From Microcoleus sp. FACHB-1515 (lineage in GTDB: Bacteria > Cyanobacteriota > Cyanobacteriia > Elainellales > Elainellaceae), in assembly GCF_014696105.1 (NCBI RefSeq), contig NZ_JACJPO010000049.1, forward strand, positions 1 to 43,465: 43,465 nt of DNA, in the 5' to 3' direction. Of the stretch, positions 18,690 to 26,104 are shown piece after piece. The notes beneath the pieces were generated by a model. That model saw nothing but the letters and a program-made list of their open reading frames with translations, was not told the DNA's origin and made no database searches. A program made the position numbers and the translations under genes. Numbering within the stretch: the first letter of the stretch is position 1; every line of letters starts with the position of its first letter.

Positions 18690-20152
18690 CGTCCTCCTAA
18701 TAAGTCAAAGTCCGCGCGGATGCGAAAGCCCAAAACGGTTTCCGAAAAAGCGTCGCGCTGCTGAAAAGAAATGCCCGCCCGCAGATTCGGTGAAATGCGA
18801 GCGTCGTAGAAAAGTTCCAGCACGTCCGGCACAGCGGCATTTTCGGCTTGTCGCAGGTCGCTGTTGGAAAGCTGCCGCCCGTAAGCAAGGCCGAGACGAT
18901 CGTCCGTCATGAACAGATCCAGCAGATTGAAGCCGAAGCTGAACGTGTCGCCGCCGCGATCGAGTTCCAAATTTTCGTAGCGTCCGTAGCGGCCAAACAA
19001 GCCAAGATTCGCGCTTGGAATCCACCATTCAGCGTTGATGCCGTAAGCCTGTTCGCGATCGTCCGACTCCAAGCCAAAGTTGCCATTGCCGCGATCGAAG
19101 CCGAAGATTTCGCGGAAGCCGTCGTTTTGTCCGTCGTCGCGATCGCTGCTGAACGTGCCGCGCACGATTAGATCGCCCAGGCGCACGCCCAACTCGCCCG
19201 CAAAGCCATCAAATGCGAACTCATCGAGATTGCGGCTGGAAGAAAAGGTGGCGGCTTTCACTTCGATCGAGTCGTTCACCTGCCAAATCACCAAGGCAGA
19301 TGGACGCGAACCAATGCCCGTTGCAGCCAAAGCCGGATTCGTTTGAAAGACCGGATTGAAAAAGTGCGTCACGCCATCTTTGGCGAAGCTGTTGCGATCG
19401 AAATACGAAGTTAGATCGACCATGCCTGCAACAAAGCGCAGTCCGGGCAAGCCTTCGGGCGAAGCGGCAACATACAGTTCGTTGATGTTGAAGCCTTCCG
19501 ATTCCGAATCGACGAATGCGTTGCCTGTGGTCAAATCGATCGTCGTTCCAATCAGCAAATTGGGATTGATGGCGTATTCGGCGGTCAGTCGCGCTCGTGC
19601 TGAAGTGTCATCACCTTGCACCACGATCGCGCCCTGTGCCCGCACCAGTGGTTCACCCACCAGATCGCTTGCTTGTTGCGAAGCTGGCTCTGGCTGGGGT
19701 TCGCTCGATCGCTGTGCCACCCGATCCGGCTCCATTGCAGTTGGGGCGATCGATGTGGCTGGAATGGCAGTCGGGACTGATTCTGCTATTTCTGGTTGAG
19801 TCACAGTCGGGGCGATCGATGCGGCCGGAATGACATCAGGCGCGATCGCATCTGCTGCCAAACTGTCCGCAGATGTGGGTACGACGGAATCGGCAATTTC
19901 TTTTGACTCGATCGCGGCCAAATCCGCTGCTTTGGGAAGGGAAGCGATCGCTTCGCCTTCGGGCGAGTCAGTGGCGGAAAGTGCTTCAAGAGCTTCGTTG
20001 GAGGCGATCGGCTGGTCATCCGGCAGAATGGAGTCGAGCGCGATCGGATTCGATTCAGCTTGAGCAGGAACAGACAGAATGCAAATGAGCAGGCTTGTAG
20101 ATGCTGTGCCCAGGAGGGGGCGCAGCCAAGGAACAGACGATTTTCGATTCAT
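18686..20152 (-). CDS. Outer-membrane beta-barrel protein, probable export pore
   Basis: A 488-residue protein with a signal peptide (about 1-32, VPAQA-E). A long Ala/Pro/Ser/Thr-rich linker spans about 33-165, then a C-terminal region of alternating amphipathic strands (about 172-488) typical of a 14-18 stranded barrel. Segments such as LRFVAGMVDLTSYFDRN and WWIPSANLGLFGRYGRYE recall carbohydrate-selective OprB-like porins, but there is no SLH domain as in the usual cyanobacterial porins. It is the first gene of the operon and overlaps the TPR gene by four bases. Together they look like a split form of BcsC. It could instead be a general porin; position favours a polysaccharide pore. Confidence 0.8.
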   Translation of the reverse strand: MNRKSSVPWLRPLLGTASTSLLICILSVPAQAESNPIALDSILPDDQPIASNEALEALSATDSPEGEAIASLPKAADLAAIESKEIADSVVPTSADSLAADAIAPDVIPAASIAPTVTQPEIAESVPTAIPATSIAPTAMEPDRVAQRSSEPQPEPASQQASDLVGEPLVRAQGAIVVQGDDTSARARLTAEYAINPNLLIGTTIDLTTGNAFVDSESEGFNINELYVAASPEGLPGLRFVAGMVDLTSYFDRNSFAKDGVTHFFNPVFQTNPALAATGIGSRPSALVIWQVNDSIEVKAATFSSSRNLDEFAFDGFAGELGVRLGDLIVRGTFSSDRDDGQNDGFREIFGFDRGNGNFGLESDDREQAYGINAEWWIPSANLGLFGRYGRYENLELDRGGDTFSFGFNLLDLFMTDDRLGLAYGRQLSNSDLRQAENAAVPDVLELFYDARISPNLRAGISFQQRDAFSETVLGFRIRADFDLLGGR

Positions 20153-20786
20153 GAGTGACTTGGGAGATTGAGCAGGCGAAACAAAAGCTCAAGCAGCGAT
20201 CGTCAGGCTGGCGGCACTGCCACAGCGCGATCGCACTCGATCGGCTTGAGTGCAAGCAGGAACGCGAATTTAAACAAAAGTTCAACAGCCATTCACCCTG
20301 AAGCCTAAGCAGTCTTTCTCAGCACAAAACGCTCAGCCCCAAGGCGATCGAACCTAAACGGTAAAACAGTAAACTTCCTGATTCAAATCGAAATTGAGTG
20401 TTACAAAGAAAACTCAATTTCAAGGCAATATGCTTCAAAACAGTTACGATCCCGTATCGGGAGCGCTGCGCGATACGGTTCCCGGAGCGCTGCGCGATCA
20501 GCCAATCTGCTTACATTCTTAGCGAATCTTCTTTAAGAAAAAATAAAGCTGATCCGCAATTTCTTTAAAGAAGCTAAAAAGCCTGCACTCAACCAGCAAA
20601 TTCAGCAAAAATACGGAAGCTGCTTAAAGTTTTACGCACCTTTGCTATCAAATATTATGTTTTCAAGAAGTCGCTCGTAAACGTTCGGATTTGGATTGCG
20701 ATCGTGGAATACACGGGTGTTCAGGGCTAGGAGTTCGGGAACAGCCGACACCCAATCTCTAACTGCTCGATCGCTCATTCTTCACT
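20153..20786. other. Divergent intergenic region upstream of the cellulose operon
   Basis: About 630 bases between the barrel gene (minus) and a lipoprotein gene (plus). It must hold the promoter of the cellulose operon. Visible structure: a six-base hairpin, GCACTC at 20233-20238 with GAGTGC at 20248-20253, about 80 bases upstream of the barrel start, and the repeat block at 20452-20498. I see no gene and no recognised riboswitch; the long leader leaves room for one, but I cannot support it. Confidence 0.5.
20452..20498. repeat. Compound repeat: inverted CCGTATCG/CGATACGG plus direct GGAGCGCTGCGCGAT
   Basis: The arms CCGTATCG (20452-20459) and CGATACGG (20471-20478) form a hairpin with an 11-base loop. 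The loop begins the 15-base block GGAGCGCTGCGCGAT (20460-20474), which recurs at 20484-20498. This GC-rich block stands in AT-rich intergenic DNA and looks like a small dispersed cyanobacterial repeat element. Confidence 0.6.
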
Positions 20787-21515
20787 ATGCGTAAACCCGG
20801 TTTTCTGCTGCTGCGCAGCATTTTCGTCTTCACCCTTTTGCTTTCGAGTTGCGATCGACTGCGCTTTGTGCAGCAGCAGGCCGAAGCACGATTCACAATT
20901 CGCGTTTCTGGCAGCACACCCGGAATTTATGCGGTTGACGGAACGGCCAATCTACCAGACGGTACCAAAATCAACGTCATTGCCCTGCGCTATCTCAAGC
21001 CAGGAAATGCCGCTTCCGCCAAACTCAATCCCAACCCGACCTATTCAATTTTGGCCTACCAATCTGTCGAAGTGAAGCAGGGCGAATGGCAATCGGACTT
21101 GAACCTGTGGCGAATTGCTCGCGACGGACGCCTGCAAGAAAACTGGCAGCAAGAACAAGAACGGCTGGGCATCACCTTCGCACCCGACGAACAAGTTTTG
21201 TTTCTCGCTACGCTTGACCCGATCGAAAACCTCAGCCAGCTTGAGCAAGACCTCAAAGCACAAAACCTCCAGCTTGCCAAAGGCGCGATTCGCACGGGTC
21301 GAGACGGACTGCGCTTTGCCCAAGTGGACTATCTGATGGCGATCGTGCCTCCCACTGGCAGAACTGCTCCCCCACCCATCGACCCCAACACCGAAAACGG
21401 CGGCTGGGGCAGACGCTACCTCATCCCTCAAGAACCGCAAAACCCTACGCCGATCGAAAATCCTACCGAACGACAGACAAACGCTCCTTCGCGGCCTGAA
21501 GAGTTTTTGCAGTGA
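20787..21515 (+). CDS. Hypothetical lipoprotein (242 aa)
   Basis: The N-terminus has a basic start, a hydrophobic core and the lipobox LLSSC with Cys22, so it should be lipid-anchored after cleavage. The rest (about 34-195) alternates beta-strand-like segments such as ARFTIRVSGSTPGIYAVDGTANLPDGTKINV, possibly an Ig-like or beta-sandwich domain. It ends in a Pro/Asn-rich tail. No family was recognised with confidence; it resembles conserved cyanobacterial hypotheticals. It is divergent from the cellulose operon and convergent with the carotenoid protein gene. Confidence 0.8.
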   Translation: MRKPGFLLLRSIFVFTLLLSSCDRLRFVQQQAEARFTIRVSGSTPGIYAVDGTANLPDGTKINVIALRYLKPGNAASAKLNPNPTYSILAYQSVEVKQGEWQSDLNLWRIARDGRLQENWQQEQERLGITFAPDEQVLFLATLDPIENLSQLEQDLKAQNLQLAKGAIRTGRDGLRFAQVDYLMAIVPPTGRTAPPPIDPNTENGGWGRRYLIPQEPQNPTPIENPTERQTNAPSRPEEFLQ

Positions 21516-21539
21516 GGGAAAGACAAGAGGGCAGGAGGC

Positions 21540-21599
21540 GGAAGGCAAAAGGTTCTGACCCTTGTTCCGTCCCTAACTCCTCGCCCCCTTCTGCCTTCC
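21540..21599. terminator. Possible bidirectional terminator hairpin
   Basis: The arms GGAAGGCAAAAGG (21540-21552) and CCTTCTGCCTTCC (21587-21599) pair at 12 of 13 positions around a 34-base loop. The hairpin lies between two convergent genes, 25 bases after the lipoprotein stop and 5 before the carotenoid protein stop. No clear U-tract follows, so it may be only a barrier or a decayed repeat. Confidence 0.4.
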
Positions 21600-21603
21600 C
21601 TAC

Positions 21604-22104
21604 CTACAGACCCGTCGATTCATCATGCTCAGTCGTCGTCGGATCAACGCCCATCGGCGCGACGATGTTGCGGAACAGCGTGATTTGTTCACCAAAATCG
21701 ATCGCTTTGATCTTCTCTAGCACCTGCTGCGACTGCTCCGACAGTTCATATCCGGGCGGCATCGGAATAATTTCACCGCTGTCCATGCCTTGCGCGAGGC
21801 GATACCAAAACAGCAGCTTGGTCGTGTCGCTGAGCGCACCGTATTCACGCCCGATCAATGTGTTCTTGTGTTCGATCAAATCGCGCTGAATTTGAAGCTG
21901 TTCTTCCTGCGATTTCTCTTTCACCTGATTGTAAAGACCTTCCGCAATCTCAGGGGAAACTGTGCTGGCACCCGGAGCCGCAGGCGTAATCGAATCGCCC
22001 ATTTCGGTGTAAACAAACCAGAATAAAGCGAGCTGTTCATCCGTGCCCAAGCTTTGAAAAGCACTGACAAGTTCTTCAGAAGAATTAGAAGTCGTATATG
22101 TCAT
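21604..22104 (-). CDS. Helical carotenoid protein (OCP N-terminal domain homologue)
   Basis: A 166-residue protein covering only the all-helical carotenoid-binding domain of orange carotenoid protein (Carot_N). Matching blocks include EQLALFWFVYTEMGDSITPAAPGA, LFWYRLAQGMDSG and ITLFRNIVAPMG. Y32, W100 and R145 line up with the OCP residues Y44, W110 and R155, which hold the carotenoid or contact the C-terminal domain and the phycobilisome. There is no NTF2-like C-terminal domain. Such HCPs bind carotenoids and quench singlet oxygen; some clades also quench phycobilisomes. I chose the ATG at 22104; the longer form needs a TTG start. No C-terminal-domain homologue lies nearby. Confidence 0.92.
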   Translation of the reverse strand: MTYTTSNSSEELVSAFQSLGTDEQLALFWFVYTEMGDSITPAAPGASTVSPEIAEGLYNQVKEKSQEEQLQIQRDLIEHKNTLIGREYGALSDTTKLLFWYRLAQGMDSGEIIPMPPGYELSEQSQQVLEKIKAIDFGEQITLFRNIVAPMGVDPTTTEHDESTGL

Positions 22105-22250
22105 AAAGCTGTTACCATTCGTCTTTCGCAATTTATCAAGCTCGACTGATTCGTCACACTCGCTACAGACAGAACTGCGTAACCTGACTTTCGGCAGAGG
22201 AAATTCCGATTGCTTTTGCCAAAGTGAAATTGTCGAATTGCGATCGCATC

Positions 22251-23033
22251 ATGCAGCTTTCAGGAAAAGTCGCACTCATTACCGGAGCCGGATCAGGAAT
22301 AGCCAAAGCTACTGCCTTGCTGATGGCCGAAGCAGGCGCAAAAATTGGCGCGCTCGATCGCAGCGAAGACGACCTGAAAGAAACCGTTCAGCAGTGCGAA
22401 GCCAAAGGCTCGGAAGCTATTGCGATCGCCGCCGACATTTCGCAGCCCGATCAAGTTGAACAAGCCGTGAAAAAGCTGGTCGATCGCTTTGGTCGCATCG
22501 ATATTGTGTTTGCCAATGCCGGAATTAACGGCGTTTGGGCACCGATCGAAGAGCTGACGCCGGACGAATGGGACAAAACGCTCGACATCAATTTGAAAGG
22601 CACATTTTTGACCGTGAAATATGCCGCGCCGTATTTAAAGCAGAACGGCGGCTCGATTATTGTCACATCCTCCGTCAACGGCACACGAATTTTTAGCAAC
22701 TCTGGCGCAACCGCTTACTCCTGCTCAAAAGCCGCCCAGGTTGCCTTCACCAAAATGATTGCCGTTGAACTGGCTCCGCACAAAATTCGAGCCAATGTGA
22801 TTTGTCCAGGCGCGATCGACACCAACATCAGCCAATCCACTGAACAGCGCGACCTGGAAGAAATCAAAATTCCCGTCGAATTTCCCGAAGGCAAAATTCC
22901 TCTAACCAAAGGCGATCCGGGCAAATCCGAACAGGTCGCCCAGCTTGTGCTATTTTTGGCTTCAGACGCCGCCAGCCACATCACCGGAACCGAAGTGTGG
23001 ATTGACGGTGCCGAATCGCTGCTGAAGGGTTAA
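22251..23033 (+). CDS. Short-chain dehydrogenase/reductase (SDR)
   Basis: A full 260-residue classical SDR. The cofactor motif is TGAGSGI (11-17), with D36 after strand two suggesting NAD(H) preference, NAG at 89-91, N114, S140/S141 and the catalytic Y156-xxx-K160 in AYSCSKAA. The ITGTEVWIDGAESL end is typical of FabG-like members. It oxidises or reduces a hydroxyl/keto group on an unknown substrate. I prefer the ATG at 22251, as in family alignments, over an upstream GTG at 22224. It is followed 25 bases later by a sulfotransferase gene, so the two may act on one metabolite. Confidence 0.9.
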   Translation: MQLSGKVALITGAGSGIAKATALLMAEAGAKIGALDRSEDDLKETVQQCEAKGSEAIAIAADISQPDQVEQAVKKLVDRFGRIDIVFANAGINGVWAPIEELTPDEWDKTLDINLKGTFLTVKYAAPYLKQNGGSIIVTSSVNGTRIFSNSGATAYSCSKAAQVAFTKMIAVELAPHKIRANVICPGAIDTNISQSTEQRDLEEIKIPVEFPEGKIPLTKGDPGKSEQVAQLVLFLASDAASHITGTEVWIDGAESLLKG

Positions 23034-23058
23034 AGGCTGTTCAAGGATTAAAGAAAGC

Positions 23059-23790
23059 ATGTGGGTGTTTTGCTGCGGCATGTTTCGATCGGCCTCGACA
23101 CTGCAATTTCAAATTACTTCGCAGCTTGTGCAAGAATCCGGGAGGGGCATTCAGGTCGGCTGGATTGACGCCAAGCGATTTGCCGAAGTGCGATCGCATT
23201 ACACTGACGACGGCTACAAAGTAATCAAAGTTCACCTCTGCCCCGAAGCAATTCAGGCCGAATTTGCAGCAGGCAACGCACTCGGCATCTACATCCATCG
23301 TGACATTCGCGACGTGTACGCCTCGATGATGAAGCAGCGGCAAAAATCCTTTGATTTCTTGTGGAACGAAGGCTTCCTTGACACCTGCCTGGAAAGCTAT
23401 CAAACCTGGACGCAACTACCCAACGTCCTTATCTCCGAATACGCGCAGGTGATGGCCGACTTGCCTCGCGAAGTCGATCGCATCGCCCAGCACCTCAAAA
23501 TCGACATCACGCCCGATCGCACCTGCTCGATCGCTGCCGCCCACTCGATCGCTGCCCAAAAAGAGCGCATCACCCAATTTCGCCAGCAGCTTCTTCAAAC
23601 CCCACTCAACCCCAGCGACCATCGCGAAATTGTCGATTACCACGACGAAGCCACACTGCTGCACATGAACCACATCGACTCGGCCAAGATCGATCGCTGG
23701 AAAGACGATTTAACCGCAGAGCAGGTCGATCGAATTGAGGCGAAGGTCAGAGAATGGGGAATTGGGTATCGAGCATCGACACTGAACTAA
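23059..23790 (+). CDS. Sulfotransferase-like protein
   Basis: A 243-residue protein with a P-loop-like start, WVFCCGMFRSASTLQ (residues 2-16), the 5'-phosphosulfate-binding loop of PAPS sulfotransferases, and YIHRDIRDVYASM (about 74-86), the 3'-phosphate-binding segment. A helical C-terminal half follows. The family transfers sulfate from PAPS to hydroxyls or amines of small molecules or sugars; the acceptor here is unknown. It is close behind an SDR gene and its stop overlaps the stop of the convergent monooxygenase-like gene by three bases. Confidence 0.8.
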   Translation: MWVFCCGMFRSASTLQFQITSQLVQESGRGIQVGWIDAKRFAEVRSHYTDDGYKVIKVHLCPEAIQAEFAAGNALGIYIHRDIRDVYASMMKQRQKSFDFLWNEGFLDTCLESYQTWTQLPNVLISEYAQVMADLPREVDRIAQHLKIDITPDRTCSIAAAHSIAAQKERITQFRQQLLQTPLNPSDHREIVDYHDEATLLHMNHIDSAKIDRWKDDLTAEQVDRIEAKVREWGIGYRASTLN

Positions 23791-24092
23791 CCCGGAAACC
23801 GCCGCACCTGATAGCCGCCTGCATCCACAATTTCGTGCGTCTCCCCCATCACCGCATTAAACTCCGCATCCAACCGCGCCAACGCATCCGAAGGAATTGA
23901 CTTCCAAGCGGCAAAACTCTCCCAGCGAATCACCAAAACCACCTCATCCAATCGATCGGGACTAATCCAAACCTCTTTGTTCAAAAACCCCGGATATTGA
24001 GAAAGCCCCGCCGTCCAAATTTCATGATCCTTTTGCACATACAGTTCGCGCAGTTCCGGCTCAACCCGCACCCGCAGCCACTCGATCACCAT
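23787..24092 (-). CDS. TIGR03792-type small protein, antibiotic monooxygenase-like fold
   Basis: A 101-residue protein starting MVIEWLRVRVEPELRELY, with GFLNKEVWISPDRLDEVVLVIRWESFAAWKSIP in the middle. This is the pattern of the cyanobacterial TIGR03792 family, related to ABM/dimeric alpha-beta barrel proteins. Members are small dimers of unknown function. It is convergent with the sulfotransferase gene, and the ends overlap by a few bases. Confidence 0.8.
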   Translation of the reverse strand: MVIEWLRVRVEPELRELYVQKDHEIWTAGLSQYPGFLNKEVWISPDRLDEVVLVIRWESFAAWKSIPSDALARLDAEFNAVMGETHEIVDAGGYQVRRFPG

Positions 24093-24174
24093 ACTTCACA
24101 CCACCACCGCGCAAATTTGCCAGAATTAAATCAGAGATAATATCGATCGACATTCAAGCATATTCTCCTGACAT

Positions 24175-24495
24175 ATGGATAGTAATAATCTGCTCAAACA
24201 GCTTTTGACGATTGGCATCAGCACCACGACCTTGGTGGCCGACAAAGTGCGCGAAGTCAGCGACCAGTGGGTGCGCGAAGGCAAAATTGACCCTGAACAA
24301 GCCAGCAGCTTTGTCAACGACCTGATGCAGCAGCTCAAAAGCGAACAGGGCAACCTTGAAGAGCAGATGCAGCGCCAACTGCAAAAAACCCTCCAAGACC
24401 TCGGTGTGCCGCGCCAAAGCGAAATGGATGAACTGCGCGGACGACTCGATCGCCTCGAACGCCAACTGCGCGACTTGGAAAACAAACGCTGGTAG
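24175..24495 (+). CDS. Phasin-like coiled-coil protein
   Basis: A 106-residue helical protein. A hydrophobic amphipathic N-terminus ([23 protein letters not shown]) is followed by [21 protein letters not shown] and a coiled coil to the C-terminus ([16 protein letters not shown]). This matches the phasin/polyhydroxyalkanoate granule-associated-like family found in cyanobacteria. The function may be granule coating or membrane association; no PHA synthesis gene is nearby, so the role is open. It lies 50 bases before the FKBP gene on the same strand. Confidence 0.75.
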   Translation: MDSNNLLKQLLTIGISTTTLVADKVREVSDQWVREGKIDPEQASSFVNDLMQQLKSEQGNLEEQMQRQLQKTLQDLGVPRQSEMDELRGRLDRLERQLRDLENKRW

Positions 24496-24545
24496 TTCCG
24501 TCGAAATGCGAAAATTTGGGTGGATTCATCAAGGAGCAAGCAACC

Positions 24546-25079
24546 GTGCGAGAGATTTTAATTAGCGTCGGCGTCATGCTGGTGTGCGTCGTCTTTTTGA
24601 TCGTGGCACAGTTCAACCAGCCTAAAGAAGCGATTGCCACACCGCTTCAACCCACCATCGAACAAGCCCAACTGCCTACCCCTATGTCAGACGACGCAAC
24701 CGAACCCGCTTCCACTTCAGAAACAGCTACTCCAGAAGCCGCCGTCACCACCACTGATTCTGGCCTGCAATACGTTGACCTGGTGGAAGGAACCGGAGCT
24801 ACGCCGCGCCCCGGACAAACCGTCTACGTTCACTACACCGGAACGCTGCAAGACGGCACAAAGTTCGATAGCTCTCGCGATCGCAACCGTCCATTCTCGT
24901 TTCGTTTGGGCGCAGGACAAGTGATTCGCGGCTGGGACGAAGGCATCTCAACCATGCGCGTCGGTGGCCGCCGCCAACTCGTGATTCCGCCCGAACTCGG
25001 CTATGGCTCACGTGGTGTTGGTCCAATTCCGCCGAACTCCACGCTAGTCTTTGACGTTGAGCTATTGCGAATTGGTTAA
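24546..25079 (+). CDS. Membrane-anchored FKBP-type peptidyl-prolyl isomerase
   Basis: 177 residues from a GTG start at 24546, chosen because AAGGAG sits nine bases upstream (24531-24536). The longer frame would need a TTG with no such site. An N-terminal TM helix (about 4-22) and a Pro/Thr-rich linker (30-68) lead to a complete FKBP domain. Active-site residues are present: Tyr in VHYTG, Asp in KFDSS, Phe in PFSFRLG, Val-Ile-x-x-Trp in QVIRGWDEG, and Tyr in LGYGSRG. It should speed proline isomerisation in the periplasm or thylakoid lumen. A strong terminator follows. Confidence 0.92.
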   Translation: MREILISVGVMLVCVVFLIVAQFNQPKEAIATPLQPTIEQAQLPTPMSDDATEPASTSETATPEAAVTTTDSGLQYVDLVEGTGATPRPGQTVYVHYTGTLQDGTKFDSSRDRNRPFSFRLGAGQVIRGWDEGISTMRVGGRRQLVIPPELGYGSRGVGPIPPNSTLVFDVELLRIG

Positions 25080-25091
25080 GTCAGTTACAAC

Positions 25092-25121
25092 AAAAAACCG
25101 CTTCGATCGAGGCGGTTTTTT
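25092..25121 (+). terminator. Rho-independent terminator after the FKBP gene
   Basis: AAAAAACCGC (25092-25101) pairs perfectly with GCGGTTTTTT (25112-25121) around a ten-base loop. The GC stem with a T-tract on the plus strand begins 13 bases after the FKBP stop, the textbook form. Confidence 0.92.
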
Positions 25122-25271
25122 GTTGGGATTTGCATTCAAATCAGATCAAAAAATTATGCAAATTTTCTTAAAACCCCGCAAATTTTCGCTACCTGCTGCT
25201 CTCGTAAATCCTGGGTTGACCCGCGCTTTCGCAACTCGGCTTACTGGATAGGAACCTTGCCAAACATTCCT

Positions 25272-26060
25272 ATGCAGCCGAGCCATTTCAATTCAGCACA
25301 AGCCATTGATTTGAAGTCGGAAAGCTTCCGCATGACCAAACCAATTCGCACATCCGATCGCGGCGATCGCTATCACCTGAGCGTATCGAGCCGTCGCGGA
25401 TTGAACCTGCAACTGCAAAGCATTCGATCGAGCGTGCAGGCCACGATCGGATTCGATCGCAATCGCAACGGTCGGCTGGAGCAGCGAGAAACGCTCGCTC
25501 GCACCGTGTCAGACCAATCGATCGCCACGCTGACGCGATCGAATTTGCGATCGGGCACATTCCTGATTCGCGTTGCGCCGATCCAGCAGGGCGACGCTCG
25601 CGATCGCCTGATGCTGAAGCCGCACAAGTTGCAGGCTGGAGCCACCCGCAACGTCAGCAATTTTGTTCGTCGCGTTTGGCAGTTGACGAATGCGTTTCGT
25701 CAGCAGAACGACCTGAAACCGTTGCGCTGGAACGATCGCCTCGCTGCCGCCGCCCAGCAGCACAGCCAAAATATGGCAACTCAAGATTTCTTTGGGCATC
25801 AAGGACTGGACGGCACATCAGCGCAAGCTCGCGGCAGCGCCAGTGGCTATTTGGGCGGCATCGGTGAAAACATCGCGGCAGGCCAAACCACGCCCAGAGC
25901 CGTTGTGCAAGCGTGGATCGACAGTCCGCCTCATCGCGCCAATCTGCTCAATTCGCGCTATCGCGATCTGGGGGTCGGCTTTTTTGACAATCCAGCCGAT
26001 CGCGGACTGGTGAACTATCGCTATTATTGGACGCAGAATTTTGGCATTCCGATGCAGTAG
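25272..26060 (+). CDS. CAP/SCP-domain protein
   Basis: A 262-residue protein from the ATG at 25272; a TTG at 25257 would add five residues and neither start has a clear ribosome binding site. Residues about 25-125 form a beta-rich region resembling a pre-peptidase or calcium-type domain, including FDRNRNGRLEQRE, an EF-hand-like loop. The C-terminal CAP domain (about 135-262) has LRWNDRLAAAAQQHSQNMA, FFGHQG, GENIAAG and AWIDSPPHRANLL, the conserved His/Glu set of the SCP/PR-1 fold. No classic signal peptide is seen, yet CAP proteins are usually secreted. Function unknown. Confidence 0.82.
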   Translation: MQPSHFNSAQAIDLKSESFRMTKPIRTSDRGDRYHLSVSSRRGLNLQLQSIRSSVQATIGFDRNRNGRLEQRETLARTVSDQSIATLTRSNLRSGTFLIRVAPIQQGDARDRLMLKPHKLQAGATRNVSNFVRRVWQLTNAFRQQNDLKPLRWNDRLAAAAQQHSQNMATQDFFGHQGLDGTSAQARGSASGYLGGIGENIAAGQTTPRAVVQAWIDSPPHRANLLNSRYRDLGVGFFDNPADRGLVNYRYYWTQNFGIPMQ

Positions 26061-26104
26061 TGGCGGCGATCGTCTCCAGCCCGCAGCCAGATAGGATTGA
26101 AATC

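Noticed and set aside
24516-25079. Longer FKBP form from a TTG at 24516
   Set aside because: The GTG at 24546 has AAGGAG nine bases upstream and yields a normal membrane-anchor start.
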